From positions 1 through 45,122 of the IMG/VR virus record IMGVR_UViG_3300009085_001558: a stretch of DNA of 45,122 bases; one strand, written 5' to 3'. Of the stretch, positions 16,576-23,536 are shown piece by piece. Made by a program: the position numbers and the translations under genes. The notes under the pieces were generated by a model. That model was not told where the DNA came from. It ran no database searches and was given only the letters and a program-made list of their open reading frames with translations. How positions within the stretch are numbered: the first letter of the stretch is position 1; every line of letters starts with the position of its first letter. The DNA comes from a virus.

Positions 16576-17417
16576 AGCTTATATCCTTGTGCAAGCAGGT
16601 CTGCATTCGTGGCGTGATCGGGTGCGGCTTCTGGCGGCTTGACGGCTCCCGATAACCTCGGCCAATGCTTCGGAATGTCCATTGGATGCAAAACTCTCGA
16701 AGGCCATTCTGCGAAGAATTTACCATTCTTGGCAAATATTGGGCGCAGGTCAGACGGGCTGCGCGGAGGAAACTCACCGTGCATAAGCGTCTTAGCGGCG
16801 CGGAACAATTCCCCATCGGCTCCATTCCCAAGTGGCATACAGCACAGTATAGAGATTTCCTTCGCCCAAGGGAAGAGTTTTGGGTCTACAGATTTCTTGC
16901 ATTTTGCCTTCTTGCGGACAAGCTTGTTTTCTTCGTCTGGATCGTAATTACCAACAACCTTTCGGATATCATCCTGGGGAGTTCCCGGAATAGGTGCTTT
17001 TTCTATTCCGGGTGTATTTGTAGTCTCTGAAGTAGTCTCTGTTAAGTTCCTATTAACAGGTGTCAAATTCGGACCCGTCGATGAGTCAAAGATTGGCGCA
17101 TCGTAATTTATTCGATAATGTTTGGTTTGGTCGTATTTATCCTTGGAAAAACGGCCCGAAACAATCAATCCGTCTTTTTCTAATTTGCAGAATAGATTGC
17201 GGATTGTATGTAAGGACCAAAACGGGAAGTTGTCCTGTTTCCATTGAGGATAAGCAGCATAAATATATTTCTTTCCATCTATTACCTTACCTTCGCATTT
17301 CTTGTTTTCCAACCAATAATGTAATTGCTGAATCACTATCGCCTCATTCAACCCGATTGCCACCGCCAGAGATGGAAGTAACTGGATTGGCGGTTCTTGA
17401 ATTAGAAGTTTGCTCAT
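16572..17417 (-). CDS. Winged-helix replication initiator / organiser protein
   Basis: A 281-residue protein. The N-terminal ~110 residues (VAIGLNEAIVIQQLHYWLEN ... FWSLHTIRNLFCKLEKDGLI) match the winged-helix domain common in phage replisome organisers. A Thr/Pro linker leads to a C-terminal helical part with Cys and Pro. The ATG with GGAGG 8 bases upstream is chosen over one five codons earlier. It probably binds the phage origin and loads the DnaB helicase encoded directly downstream. Confidence 0.7.
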   Translation of the reverse strand: MSKLLIQEPPIQLLPSLAVAIGLNEAIVIQQLHYWLENKKCEGKVIDGKKYIYAAYPQWKQDNFPFWSLHTIRNLFCKLEKDGLIVSGRFSKDKYDQTKHYRINYDAPIFDSSTGPNLTPVNRNLTETTSETTNTPGIEKAPIPGTPQDDIRKVVGNYDPDEENKLVRKKAKCKKSVDPKLFPWAKEISILCCMPLGNGADGELFRAAKTLMHGEFPPRSPSDLRPIFAKNGKFFAEWPSRVLHPMDIPKHWPRLSGAVKPPEAAPDHATNADLLAQGYKL

Positions 17418-17629
17418 TCTGATTTCCTCCAATAGGTCTCTTTGATAATTCCAAACACGGTATTCATCCCGTTTTCGTCGTCGCGTTCGATGATTTGATT
17501 CGGGGTTTGATTATCCCATTTGTGGATAGGCGTATCCATAAACTGCAAGGCTTCCCGTTTGGATGCGCCCAGGTGGAAGACGTACTCGCGGCATAATGAC
17601 TTTTGGAGTTGGGATCGTTCTTCAGCCAT
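17414..17629 (-). CDS. Small ParS/MbcA (DUF2384)-like protein, first gene of the leftward operon
   Basis: A 71-residue protein whose second half (FMDTPIHKWDNQTPNQIIER, then GMNTVFGII) resembles the toxin-binding domain of Xre/MbcA/ParS antitoxins. The usual N-terminal HTH is absent and no RES or MbcT toxin gene is near, so it is an orphan. A GGGAGG ribosome-binding site is partly enclosed in a hairpin of a structured leader. It may regulate the early operon or neutralise a host toxin; both are inference. Confidence 0.55.
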   Translation of the reverse strand: MAEERSQLQKSLCREYVFHLGASKREALQFMDTPIHKWDNQTPNQIIERDDENGMNTVFGIIKETYWRKSE

Positions 17630-17637
17630 ACAGCCTC

Positions 17638-17731
17638 CCGAATAAAAAATCCGGCTCTTGTCACCGACCCTCTAGCCCTTTTGGCTGTCCCCTTTCGGGG
17701 TGGGAAGGATGGCCACAAGGGCCGGTGACAA
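17638..17731 (-). ncRNA. Structured 5' leader RNA of the leftward replication operon
   Basis: On the minus strand a 13-bp closing stem (TTGTCACCGGCCC with GGGTCGGTGACAA) holds two hairpins: CCCC-GAAA-GGGG with a GNRA tetraloop, and AGCC-AAAAG-GGCT. The closing stem is continuous (one G-U) only on the minus strand; the plus strand has an A-C mismatch there. A further hairpin (CCGGAT-TTTTT-ATTCGG) takes in the first two bases of the GGGAGG ribosome-binding site. This layout suggests a cis-regulatory RNA or riboswitch. It matches no class known to me. Confidence 0.65.
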
Positions 17732-17829
17732 AAGTCGGATTGGCCTTCCCATTTGAAACCGCAGCCATACGGTTTGGAACATAATAACCCATCCGGCGGC
17801 AGGATGTCAACCTGCAAAATATAGAACGT

Positions 17830-17861
17830 TTGTTTAACATCCGTGTTATTGTATACAATAA
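17830..17861 (+). promoter_or_regulatory. Rightward promoter with overlapping 16-bp palindromic operator
   Basis: TTGTTT and TATACA are 16 bases apart, pointing toward the gene at 17938. The -10 lies inside TTATTGTATACAATAA, a perfect 16-bp palindrome, a good dimeric-repressor site. A 14/16 copy occurs before the gene at 28130. The leftward operon diverges from the same 0.3 kb gap. Confidence 0.55.
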
Positions 17862-17937
17862 ATCGCAACCTAATTGCAAGAATAGAATCGGCTTCAAACC
17901 CGCCAGGTTGATATAAAATAGTACCGGAGGCGCAAAT

Positions 17938-18306
17938 ATGGACAACCCCATTCCGAATATCATCGTTTTGAGAACACAGATCAAGCCTATGGCAGCCAGC
18001 TTGTACGTCGCGTATGAACTGGATTGCGGCCAGCACTTCCCCGAAGCCGCTCGGATACCGTATCGCGGATCCGTGTATGCCCGGATCATTGATAGGAATT
18101 ACCAGCACTCAAAATACAACGACCGTGGCGCGGATGCCTTTACCGCTTGCGTTGCGGCGTATCCGTGGTTGGAGGAAGACGAAGACCAAAACGTGAAGTG
18201 GGTTGATCCGAACATCGTGAAGTCGAACGGCTGTTATATCTCCGTCGATGCAGGAATGACTTCGCGTGAATACGATGCGCCGTGCGAGATCGTGGAGGTT
18301 GAATGA
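17938..18306 (+). CDS. Hypothetical protein, first gene of the rightward accessory operon
   Basis: A 122-residue protein with GGAGG 7 bases before the ATG. It is acidic with aromatic patches (YVAYELDCGQHFPEAA; DRGADAFTACVAAYPWLEED). No domain is recognised. It lies directly behind the palindromic operator promoter and is coupled by ATGA to the next gene, so its expression is probably early and repressor-controlled (inference). Confidence 0.55.
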   Translation: MDNPIPNIIVLRTQIKPMAASLYVAYELDCGQHFPEAARIPYRGSVYARIIDRNYQHSKYNDRGADAFTACVAAYPWLEEDEDQNVKWVDPNIVKSNGCYISVDAGMTSREYDAPCEIVEVE

Positions 18307-18701
18307 ATAAGAAACTGCTTTTTATATTACCGGCAATGTTTTTGATTGCTTCTACGTCAAAGGGGTGTAAGGGTGAAGGGGCCAAGGCTCGTGATGACGC
18401 AGGAAATCAAATTACAAGAATATATGAAATACAAACACTAGACGGAGAACAGATTGAAATAGAGGCTGACCGTTGCTACGTAGATCAAAATGATGGAATA
18501 GACCAAGACGCAGTTCTTGGAAGCAATTCTGCCGTTATGATTGATCCAAGCGGTGGAGTTGAATATTTTTTGGTCATTTGCAAGAGTTATCTAGATCATA
18601 GCGGTTATTTTCTTCATGAAGAGGTTGTATATGCCAGACGAGTGAAAAGCCTGTTTTTAAAAGAGATAAAAACCGTTCCAGTAGGATCGGAGGTCGAATG
18701 A
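18303..18701 (+). CDS. Exported protein with signal peptide, possible lipoprotein
   Basis: A 132-residue protein. The N-terminus (MNKKLLFILPAMFLIASTSK, followed by Gly-Cys) is a clear signal peptide. Cys follows a sub-optimal lipobox (Ser-Lys-Gly-Cys), so lipidation is possible but not certain. The mature part is acidic and beta-rich (YEIQTLDGEQIEIEADRCYV). Phage-encoded exported proteins often change the host surface or block superinfection; that role is inference. Confidence 0.55.
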   Translation: MNKKLLFILPAMFLIASTSKGCKGEGAKARDDAGNQITRIYEIQTLDGEQIEIEADRCYVDQNDGIDQDAVLGSNSAVMIDPSGGVEYFLVICKSYLDHSGYFLHEEVVYARRVKSLFLKEIKTVPVGSEVE

Positions 18702-18925
18702 TCCGCCCTCCTGAAATTGGAGTAGCTATCGCCGTCCGGGATGTCCCTGCGTGGGCGTTGGCAAACCGGAAGTCCGTGCGCGAAGCCACACCCGAGGTTA
18801 TCAGACTGACGCAGGGATTTTTTATCCATCATGCGTTTTGGACGGCGGAGCAGATCGAAGAATGCGTGCGAACAATCGTGGCGTGGGATGATACCTATGC
18901 CGTCGAATTCAAAATGGAAGGATAA
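18698..18925 (+). CDS. Hypothetical protein, 75 residues
   Basis: Coupled by ATGA to the exported protein gene. It is an alpha-rich, mixed-charge sequence (PAWALANRKSVREATPEVIR ... WTAEQIEECVRTIVAWDD) without a known motif. It is followed closely by the large zinc-ribbon gene. Probably a real small phage protein of unknown role. Confidence 0.5.
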   Translation: MIRPPEIGVAIAVRDVPAWALANRKSVREATPEVIRLTQGFFIHHAFWTAEQIEECVRTIVAWDDTYAVEFKMEG

Positions 18926-18934
18926 GGAGAGATC

Positions 18935-20149
18935 ATGAGCGGACAGGAACTAACTATATTGCCAAGTCAGTCTGTAATGCCTGCGATGACAATTGCGCAG
19001 GCACAGGAACGCCAACGGATGCTTCACGATTTTATTGCAGACCAAATGGTTGACGGGATGGATTACGGAAGCATTCCGGGAATGGAAGAGCGCACGGATG
19101 CCAAGACGGGGGAAAAACTACCGCCCAAGAAAGTCCTACTGAAACCCGGTGCGGAAAAGTTTTCGACCCTCTTTGCTCTGCGTCCTCGTTTTGAGGATGT
19201 CCAGACCGTGGAGGATTGGACGGGCGGAGATCACAACGGCGAACAGTTTTTCTACTATCGCGTCAAATGCAGTTTGTGGCGGGATCAAGAATTAGTTTGT
19301 GATGCAGACGGTTCCTGTAATTCGATGGAAAAGAAATACCGCTATCGCCTAGCTGCGAAGAAATGTCCAACCTGCGGCAAAGAGACAATTATCAAGGGCA
19401 AGAAAGAATATGGCAGCGGTTGGATTTGCTGGAAGCAAAAAGGCGGATGCGGGATGAAGTTTGCAGACGGCGAAGCGTCTATCGAAAATCAGGTTTCGGG
19501 GCAAATTCCGAATCCCGATATTGCCGACCTGACGAATACCATTCTCAAAATGGCACAGAAGCGGGCATTGATTGCGGCAATCCTTATTGCGGCGAATGCC
19601 AGCGATTACTTCACCCAGGATATCGAGGAAGAGGGTACGGATGAGAAAGTGAAGCCGGTGGTTGTCGGAGCGACAACGGAAAACACACGGCCGCCAGAAC
19701 CAGAGGTAACACCCGCTCAGGTACGCCCCGCTCCGGTGGTTGCTTCTTCCAAGCCAGATCCGAAACCCGAAGCCAAGCCCGCCCGGCCGTATGCACCCGA
19801 AGTCTTGAAAGCGGCAATTGCGACACACGCGGAGAAGTTTGCCAACTCCGGTCAGAAGGCAAACGAGAAATTCCGTGGCCTGATTTGCGGTGTCATGGAG
19901 AAGGCGTGGGAAGATCAACCTTCCAGCGATCGTGAACGCAACCGGCATTCGGTGTTGGCATACCTTACGGGGAAGGATAGCATCAAGAAAATTCCGGACT
20001 GGACCGTCCACTCCATTGCGGAATGGCTGAAGTGGGAGACGGATAGTGGCGGATTGATTACGCTCCCGCAGGTGGTAATACAGGAATTGAATCTCATCCT
20101 CATGCAGACGCTGGCCGAGGCCGGTCAGCAAACACTTCCTGAGGCTTAG
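18935..20149 (+). CDS. Conserved phage zinc-ribbon protein, possible ssDNA annealing/recombination factor
   Basis: A 404-residue protein. An N-terminal part with LLKPGAEKFSTLFALRPRFE is followed by a zinc ribbon (CPTCGKETIIKGKKEYGSGW, then CWKQKGGCGMKF). Next comes the helix NTILKMAQKRALIAAILIAA with SDYFTQDIEEE. A Pro/Ala/Thr-rich linker leads to a helical C-terminal domain. The N-terminal layout is one I have seen in many phage and mobile-element proteins usually left unnamed. A role with single-stranded DNA or recombination is suggested by such contexts but is not shown here. AAGGAG lies before the ATG. Confidence 0.6.
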   Translation: MSGQELTILPSQSVMPAMTIAQAQERQRMLHDFIADQMVDGMDYGSIPGMEERTDAKTGEKLPPKKVLLKPGAEKFSTLFALRPRFEDVQTVEDWTGGDHNGEQFFYYRVKCSLWRDQELVCDADGSCNSMEKKYRYRLAAKKCPTCGKETIIKGKKEYGSGWICWKQKGGCGMKFADGEASIENQVSGQIPNPDIADLTNTILKMAQKRALIAAILIAANASDYFTQDIEEEGTDEKVKPVVVGATTENTRPPEPEVTPAQVRPAPVVASSKPDPKPEAKPARPYAPEVLKAAIATHAEKFANSGQKANEKFRGLICGVMEKAWEDQPSSDRERNRHSVLAYLTGKDSIKKIPDWTVHSIAEWLKWETDSGGLITLPQVVIQELNLILMQTLAEAGQQTLPEA

Positions 20150-20218
20150 GGGATCCAAACGTAACGATCCGCAAAGTCTAGCAGCCCATCGCGGCTATAT
20201 GCGATAGAAGGAAAAACG

Positions 20219-20596
20219 ATGAAACGATGGTTGTTCGTGGCAGTAGTAATTTTCACGTTGGCGGGTTGCGCCCCTCAGTCAGATGTGGCCTCCCGAAATC
20301 TATCAGTGGCCGCAGACAATTTCGAGATCACGCGGCGCATCGTGTTTTACAACGGGATCAACGGAGATTACATCCTGACCATCGAAGGTCTTTGCTCCCT
20401 TGGAAATAATGATGACCCAGGAGAGTTATCAGTTACCTGCAAGGTAGGCCCGACTGCCTACAAAAAGCATTTCTTGGGCCTCTCTGATAACGTGACCTAT
20501 TTCGCAGAACAGATTGAGTATGCAGAAGCCGATGTGTACCACTACCGGGTTATCTTCCGCCCGTCGGTGATTATCCCAGATATTGAAATACAGTAA
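20219..20596 (+). CDS. Phage beta-sandwich lipoprotein
   Basis: A 125-residue protein with a classic lipoprotein signal: basic start, hydrophobic core and lipobox LAGC (Cys at ~17). The mature sequence contains RRIVFYNGINGDYILTIEG, VTCKVG, KKHFLGLSDNVTYFAEQIE and YHYRVIFRPSVIIPDIE. This pattern is highly conserved in a family of small beta-sandwich lipoproteins carried by many phages. It would sit on the outer face of the cell membrane, perhaps for superinfection exclusion (inference). The upstream 69 bases hold a small ATCGC/GCGAT hairpin. Confidence 0.75.
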   Translation: MKRWLFVAVVIFTLAGCAPQSDVASRNLSVAADNFEITRRIVFYNGINGDYILTIEGLCSLGNNDDPGELSVTCKVGPTAYKKHFLGLSDNVTYFAEQIEYAEADVYHYRVIFRPSVIIPDIEIQ

Positions 20597-20638
20597 GTAT
20601 CCTAGCACCGGAAAGGAGTAGGCAGTTGCGGTGATGTT

Positions 20639-20743
20639 CCCCCTGTCATCAGAGGCGGTGGCAGGGGATACGCAGAGGAGTGGTTCGTCAGCGGGCAAAA
20701 CAGTACGGTCTGCTGATGCGAGGTTCGATCCCTCGCCTCTGCT
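20639..20743 (+). ncRNA. Hairpin plus tRNA-like fold lacking a D-arm
   Basis: The 72 bases 20672-20743 have a perfect 7-bp acceptor stem (GCAGAGG/CCTCTGC), a T-stem CGAGG/CCTCG with the loop TTCGATC, and a one-base discriminator. These are strict tRNA features, but no D-arm forms. Between them an 11-bp helix (CGTCAGCGGGC/GTCTGCTGATG, with G-U pairs) carries an 11-base loop instead of a 5-bp anticodon arm. No CCA is encoded. A 6-bp hairpin (CCCCTG/CAGGGG) stands just upstream. It is a tRNA mimic, a decayed tRNA or an att-like remnant rather than a normal tRNA. Confidence 0.55.
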
Positions 20744-20783
20744 CTTATAAGACAGGCAATTATTGGCGGCGCTTATTCCACAA

Positions 20784-20827
20784 ACAAGAAGGCCCATGAG
20801 CGTGACGAACGTTGTCCGGCCTTCCCG
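20784..20827 (+). other. Hairpin GAAGGCC/GGCCTTC downstream of the tRNA-like RNA
   Basis: A 7-bp perfect stem encloses about 30 bases that include the palindrome AACGTT. It lies between the tRNA-like element and the small membrane-protein gene. There is no T-run, so it is not a classic terminator; it may be a processing or stabilising stem. Confidence 0.35.
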
Positions 20828-20859
20828 CCAACTCGTAGAATCATTATTTGGAGGGATAA

Positions 20860-20967
20860 ATGACATACAGAGACTTTGTTGATGGTTTGGCGATGCTTGG
20901 ATTTGCATTCGGAGTGAGTGCATGTGTAGGTGTAATTCTTTTATCTGTTGTGTTACTTCCAAAATAA
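20860..20967 (+). CDS. 35-residue single-span membrane peptide
   Basis: The ATG follows GGAGGGATAA, a very good ribosome-binding site repeated before many genes of this region. After MTYRDFVDG the peptide is one hydrophobic helix with Gly and Cys (LAMLGFAFGVSACVGVILL). The role is unknown; it could act on the membrane or in superinfection control. Confidence 0.55.
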   Translation: MTYRDFVDGLAMLGFAFGVSACVGVILLSVVLLPK

Positions 20968-20983
20968 TTTCGGAGGGATAAAT

Positions 20984-21028
20984 ATGAAAGACGTATTGTG
21001 GTTTATTTCAGAGATGTCAGAAAGATAG
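20984..21028 (+). CDS. 14-residue micropeptide candidate
   Basis: Another CGGAGGGATAAAT ribosome-binding site precedes an ATG coding for MKDVLWFISEMSER and a TAG. The site is as strong as that of the neighbours. The product is too short to judge; it could be a remnant of a longer gene. Confidence 0.3.
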   Translation: MKDVLWFISEMSER

Positions 21029-21070
21029 TAGAACCATGGTTCCATCAGAATAACTATTCAGGAGGAAAAG

Positions 21071-21307
21071 ATGACTCCCAAAAAGAAAATCTATATTGCA
21101 TGCTGCCAAGACAGACACACCGATGCTGATATTCAAGTGTTTTGGAGCGAAGAGAATGCAGTTCAGTATGCAAAGGATTTCGTCAAAGACGATGCACGTT
21201 TCCCAGATGCAATCAAGGAAATAGAGACAGAAGGTTGGTTGTATCATGCCCAATACAGTGAAGAAGGAGACTATGTTTACGTCTTTGAAAGTGAGATGAA
21301 CCCATGA
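21071..21307 (+). CDS. Hypothetical protein, 78 residues
   Basis: CAGGAGG lies 6 bases before the ATG. It is an acidic soluble protein (IYIACCQDRHTDADIQVFWS ... GDYVYVFESE) with alternating strand-like and helical stretches, and is coupled to the DUF551-like gene. The family is not recognised. Confidence 0.5.
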   Translation: MTPKKKIYIACCQDRHTDADIQVFWSEENAVQYAKDFVKDDARFPDAIKEIETEGWLYHAQYSEEGDYVYVFESEMNP

Positions 21308-21636
21308 CCGACCTACTGGCTGACCTCGAACAACTGCGAAGGGAACATGGTTATGTCGCTGTTGCGGATGGTTATTTTATGACTTGCTGTGGCGATCCAT
21401 GTGGTTGCGGCGCATCCGAAGCCAACGCGAAGCTGGATAGGATCATAGAGCAGGATCGGTGGCGCAAGTGGCCGGAGGAACAGCCGCCAGAGACGGAGAC
21501 TTTTTACCTGATTATCAACGAGGGAAAAATAATGCTATGGCGATGGACAGGCGTTCAATGGGGAAGATTCGGCGGACCTAGAGGGTGTACTCATTGGCGT
21601 CCTCTCCCCACCCCGCCTGATACGAAGGAGGAATAA
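21304..21636 (+). CDS. DUF551-like protein with Cys-rich N-terminal half
   Basis: A 110-residue protein. The C-terminal half has the DUF551 pattern WRKWPEEQPPETETFYLI...W.....GCTHWRPLPTPP. The N-terminal half (CCGDPCGCGASEANAKLDRI) is like the short Cys/Ala motif in many small phage proteins. DUF551 proteins are common in phage accessory regions with no known function. A second DUF551-like gene is present near 33 kb. Confidence 0.65.
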   Translation: MTDLLADLEQLRREHGYVAVADGYFMTCCGDPCGCGASEANAKLDRIIEQDRWRKWPEEQPPETETFYLIINEGKIMLWRWTGVQWGRFGGPRGCTHWRPLPTPPDTKEE

Positions 21637-21637
21637 C

Positions 21638-21871
21638 ATGGACCTGCGAGAAGTTACTCCCGATGCCCTTTACGACCGCTTCATCCTGACCACCGACGCA
21701 CTGGTAACTGGTTTGCCCGTCGTCCGGGAACGGCGTGAGTTGGGAGCCGAAATCCTGCGCCGCCTGAAACGCGAGAAGGCGATGACGGACATTTGCAGTC
21801 AGGCATGGCTTGGAGGACTTATCGGTACAGATGATGTTCTCCGTGCCGCCCAAGAATCGGAGGCCACATGA
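21638..21871 (+). CDS. Hypothetical helical protein, 77 residues
   Basis: A mostly helical protein (LYDRFILTTDALVTGLPVVR, RRELGAEILRRLKREKAMTD) with a good AAGGAGG site. It is coupled by ATGA to the following zinc protein. No domain recognised. Confidence 0.5.
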   Translation: MDLREVTPDALYDRFILTTDALVTGLPVVRERRELGAEILRRLKREKAMTDICSQAWLGGLIGTDDVLRAAQESEAT

Positions 21872-22074
21872 CACGCTACGATTGGCAACTATCTGGAACT
21901 TCTCATTCCATGAATTACGTTCCCAAAGGAGCAACGGTAATGGCTGTTGGGGAAAGACCTGTAATCTGTCGTTGCGAGGGGTGCGAAAAATGGATTTATG
22001 AAGAAGAACAATATGTCGTTACTGCCGATGATGTTTATTTGCATAGAAAGTGTGCTATGGAGGAGGCCACATGA
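21868..22074 (+). CDS. Small zinc-binding protein, 68 residues
   Basis: Cys residues in CRCEGCEKWI and HRKC near the C-terminus form a plausible zinc site. The protein is coupled by ATGA at both ends. The N-terminus is polar with SMNYVPKGATVMAVGE. The function is unknown; the fold may be a minimal treble clef (inference). Confidence 0.5.
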   Translation: MTRYDWQLSGTSHSMNYVPKGATVMAVGERPVICRCEGCEKWIYEEEQYVVTADDVYLHRKCAMEEAT

Positions 22075-22328
22075 ACCTATCAGACCTGCGAAGGGAACAC
22101 TCGGAATACTGTATGGGTGCAAGACGATGGGGAAAAGGAGCTGATGGAACAGAGGATACATACTGTTATTGCGGAGCCGATGCCCACAACCTCCGCGTGG
22201 ATCAGCATGAGCGGGAGGTGGCGGAGCTGGTGGAGGCGGCGCGGAACGGGCAGGAGACGCAATATAGTCTGGCGCATCAGGCCAACATCGAAGCCGCCCT
22301 CGCCAAGTTCCCGCAGGAGTCGAAATGA
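22071..22328 (+). CDS. Hypothetical Cys/His protein, 85 residues
   Basis: Starts at the ATG overlapping the previous stop, preceded by GGAGG. The N-terminal half has Cys/His (HSEYCMGARRWG ... YCYCGADAHN) like the DUF551 neighbour. The C-terminal half is one helix (EREVAELVEAARNGQETQYS). An upstream in-frame ATG was rejected because it lies inside the previous gene. Confidence 0.5.
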   Translation: MNLSDLRREHSEYCMGARRWGKGADGTEDTYCYCGADAHNLRVDQHEREVAELVEAARNGQETQYSLAHQANIEAALAKFPQESK

Positions 22329-22504
22329 CCGCCAATAAGCCATGCAATCATCCGCGCACTGAACTTAGTTTTAGTCCACCGCTTGGTTTTGGGTGGTCAA
22401 CTAATCTGGTGTGTTACAAATGCAAGTCAAGATGGGGTGTAATAGACTTATTCCGCTTTATCTTGCTAGCCTACGAGAAGGCCAAGAAGGAGAAAAAGAA
22501 ATGA
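22325..22504 (+). CDS. Small zinc-ribbon protein, 59 residues
   Basis: Coupled by ATGA at both ends. PCNHPRTELS and LVCYKCKSRWGV supply four Cys/His ligands of a typical small zinc ribbon. A hydrophobic stretch and a Lys-rich tail (EKAKKEKKK) follow. The gene is short and easy to miss, but the two exact overlaps make it convincing. Confidence 0.6.
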   Translation: MTANKPCNHPRTELSFSPPLGFGWSTNLVCYKCKSRWGVIDLFRFILLAYEKAKKEKKK

Positions 22505-22761
22505 CTGATAAACGAGTAGAGGACATGACGGGGGATGTGCTAATGATCCACTTGCATCTTTGGGTGGACGATACTAATGGTCCGTTCTTCGATGAAGTCC
22601 TCGCTCGTCTTGCGGAGCGGGATGCGATGTTGGCAAAAATAGTAGTGCATGATTACGACTGGCTTGAAGTTCCGGCTTCGTGGATAGACGGATACAACGC
22701 CTGTGGACGAGATATTCTAGCCGCCGCATCCGCCGCCCGTAAGGAGGCACAGCATGGATGA
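22501..22761 (+). CDS. Hypothetical protein, 86 residues
   Basis: The start is the ATG overlapping the zinc-ribbon stop. It is an acidic helical protein (VEDMTGDVLMIHLHLWVDDT; EVLARLAERDAMLAKIV) with WIDGYNACGRDILAAAS near the end. It overlaps the next gene by 8 bases. No family assigned. Confidence 0.5.
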   Translation: MTDKRVEDMTGDVLMIHLHLWVDDTNGPFFDEVLARLAERDAMLAKIVVHDYDWLEVPASWIDGYNACGRDILAAASAARKEAQHG

Positions 22762-22930
22762 GCCGCAGGAGATACCTTCGCAAAACTATAGCCAACACGA
22801 AGTATATATCCTAGAAGTGTGGGATGACTTCTTTGAATGCTGGATTCCAGATAGACGCGTATATTATCCATCCGCATCCTTGGACCCTAAATACCGTATC
22901 CGCCGCTACATCCCAAAGGAGGAAAAATGA
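22754..22930 (+). CDS. Hypothetical protein, 58 residues
   Basis: Begins inside the end of the previous gene after AAGGAGG and ends at an ATGA overlap with the Lar-like gene. It is aromatic-rich (HEVYILEVWDDFFECWIPDR). Below the usual size cutoff, but supported by ribosome-binding site and coupling. Confidence 0.5.
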   Translation: MDEPQEIPSQNYSQHEVYILEVWDDFFECWIPDRRVYYPSASLDPKYRIRRYIPKEEK

Positions 22931-23376
22931 TAGGAAGCGCAAGTAAAGAACAGGAACTACGTGCATTACGAGACGAGGCAACCAAATTATGTAAACGCAT
23001 CGACGCTGCGCTGGAACGGAAGCCAAAGTATGTTAGGAACATAAACGGTTCTGTGGATGTTATCGCCGGAAAGTGGTACAGGCTAAAAGAAGATAGTGGA
23101 AAAGTGTGGTTTATGGACGAGGGGTGTTGTCCACGTTGGCCTCCCGATTCTTCACCTGCGTGGGAATTTAGCTACGACGACACCCCGCCAGCGGAGGAAC
23201 TTCTGCCATGTCCGGAGTGCAATGAAAGAATTAGCATAGTATTGTCAGGCGGAGGAGTATATATCTGTTATTGTGGAAAATGTGGCCTACGTGGTCCATC
23301 TCGCCCCACCCGCGAAGCCGCTATCCGCTTACACAACTGGATGGCTAGTCAACTGCATGGTATGAAGGAGCATTAG
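22927..23376 (+). CDS. Lar-like restriction alleviation protein with N-terminal extension
   Basis: A 149-residue protein. The C-terminal ~60 residues match the Lar zinc-ribbon family: LLPCPECNERISI ... CYCGKCGLRGPSRPTREAAI followed by RLHNW. Lar proteins reduce type I restriction, a plausible anti-defence role. The N-terminal ~85 residues contain a helix (KEQELRALRDEATKLCKRID) and a strand-rich part with WYRLKEDSGKVWFMDEG. The extension is unusual, since Lar is normally near 60 residues. Confidence 0.65.
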   Translation: MIGSASKEQELRALRDEATKLCKRIDAALERKPKYVRNINGSVDVIAGKWYRLKEDSGKVWFMDEGCCPRWPPDSSPAWEFSYDDTPPAEELLPCPECNERISIVLSGGGVYICYCGKCGLRGPSRPTREAAIRLHNWMASQLHGMKEH

Positions 23377-23401
23377 AAAGGACAACAAACCTGTAATCGA
23401 A

Positions 23402-23536
23402 ATGACCACCGACGAATTGTACGAGTTCTTCGTGCTGGTCGCCAAAGGGAATGCGGATAGACTGTCAGAAGTAGCCGCAGAGGTGCGAAGGCGTCTGGAG
23501 ATATACGAATGGGAATGCAAGGAGGAAACTGTATGA
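23402..23536 (+). CDS. Hypothetical helical protein, 44 residues
   Basis: Ends at an ATGA overlap with the amidase gene, so it probably couples amidase translation. It is a fully helical sequence (TTDELYEFFVLVAKGNADRL, EVAAEVRRRLEIYEWE). The ribosome-binding site upstream is weak (AAAGGA, 18 bases away). Confidence 0.45.
   Translation: MTTDELYEFFVLVAKGNADRLSEVAAEVRRRLEIYEWECKEETV

Noticed and set aside
17464-18108. Minus-strand frame spanning the divergent promoter region
   Set aside because: It covers the structured leader, the palindrome and the start of a rightward gene; coding there would conflict with all regulatory features.
20672-20743. Annotation as a normal tRNA
   Set aside because: No D-stem and no 5-bp anticodon stem can be formed, and base 8 is not U; kept only as tRNA-like.
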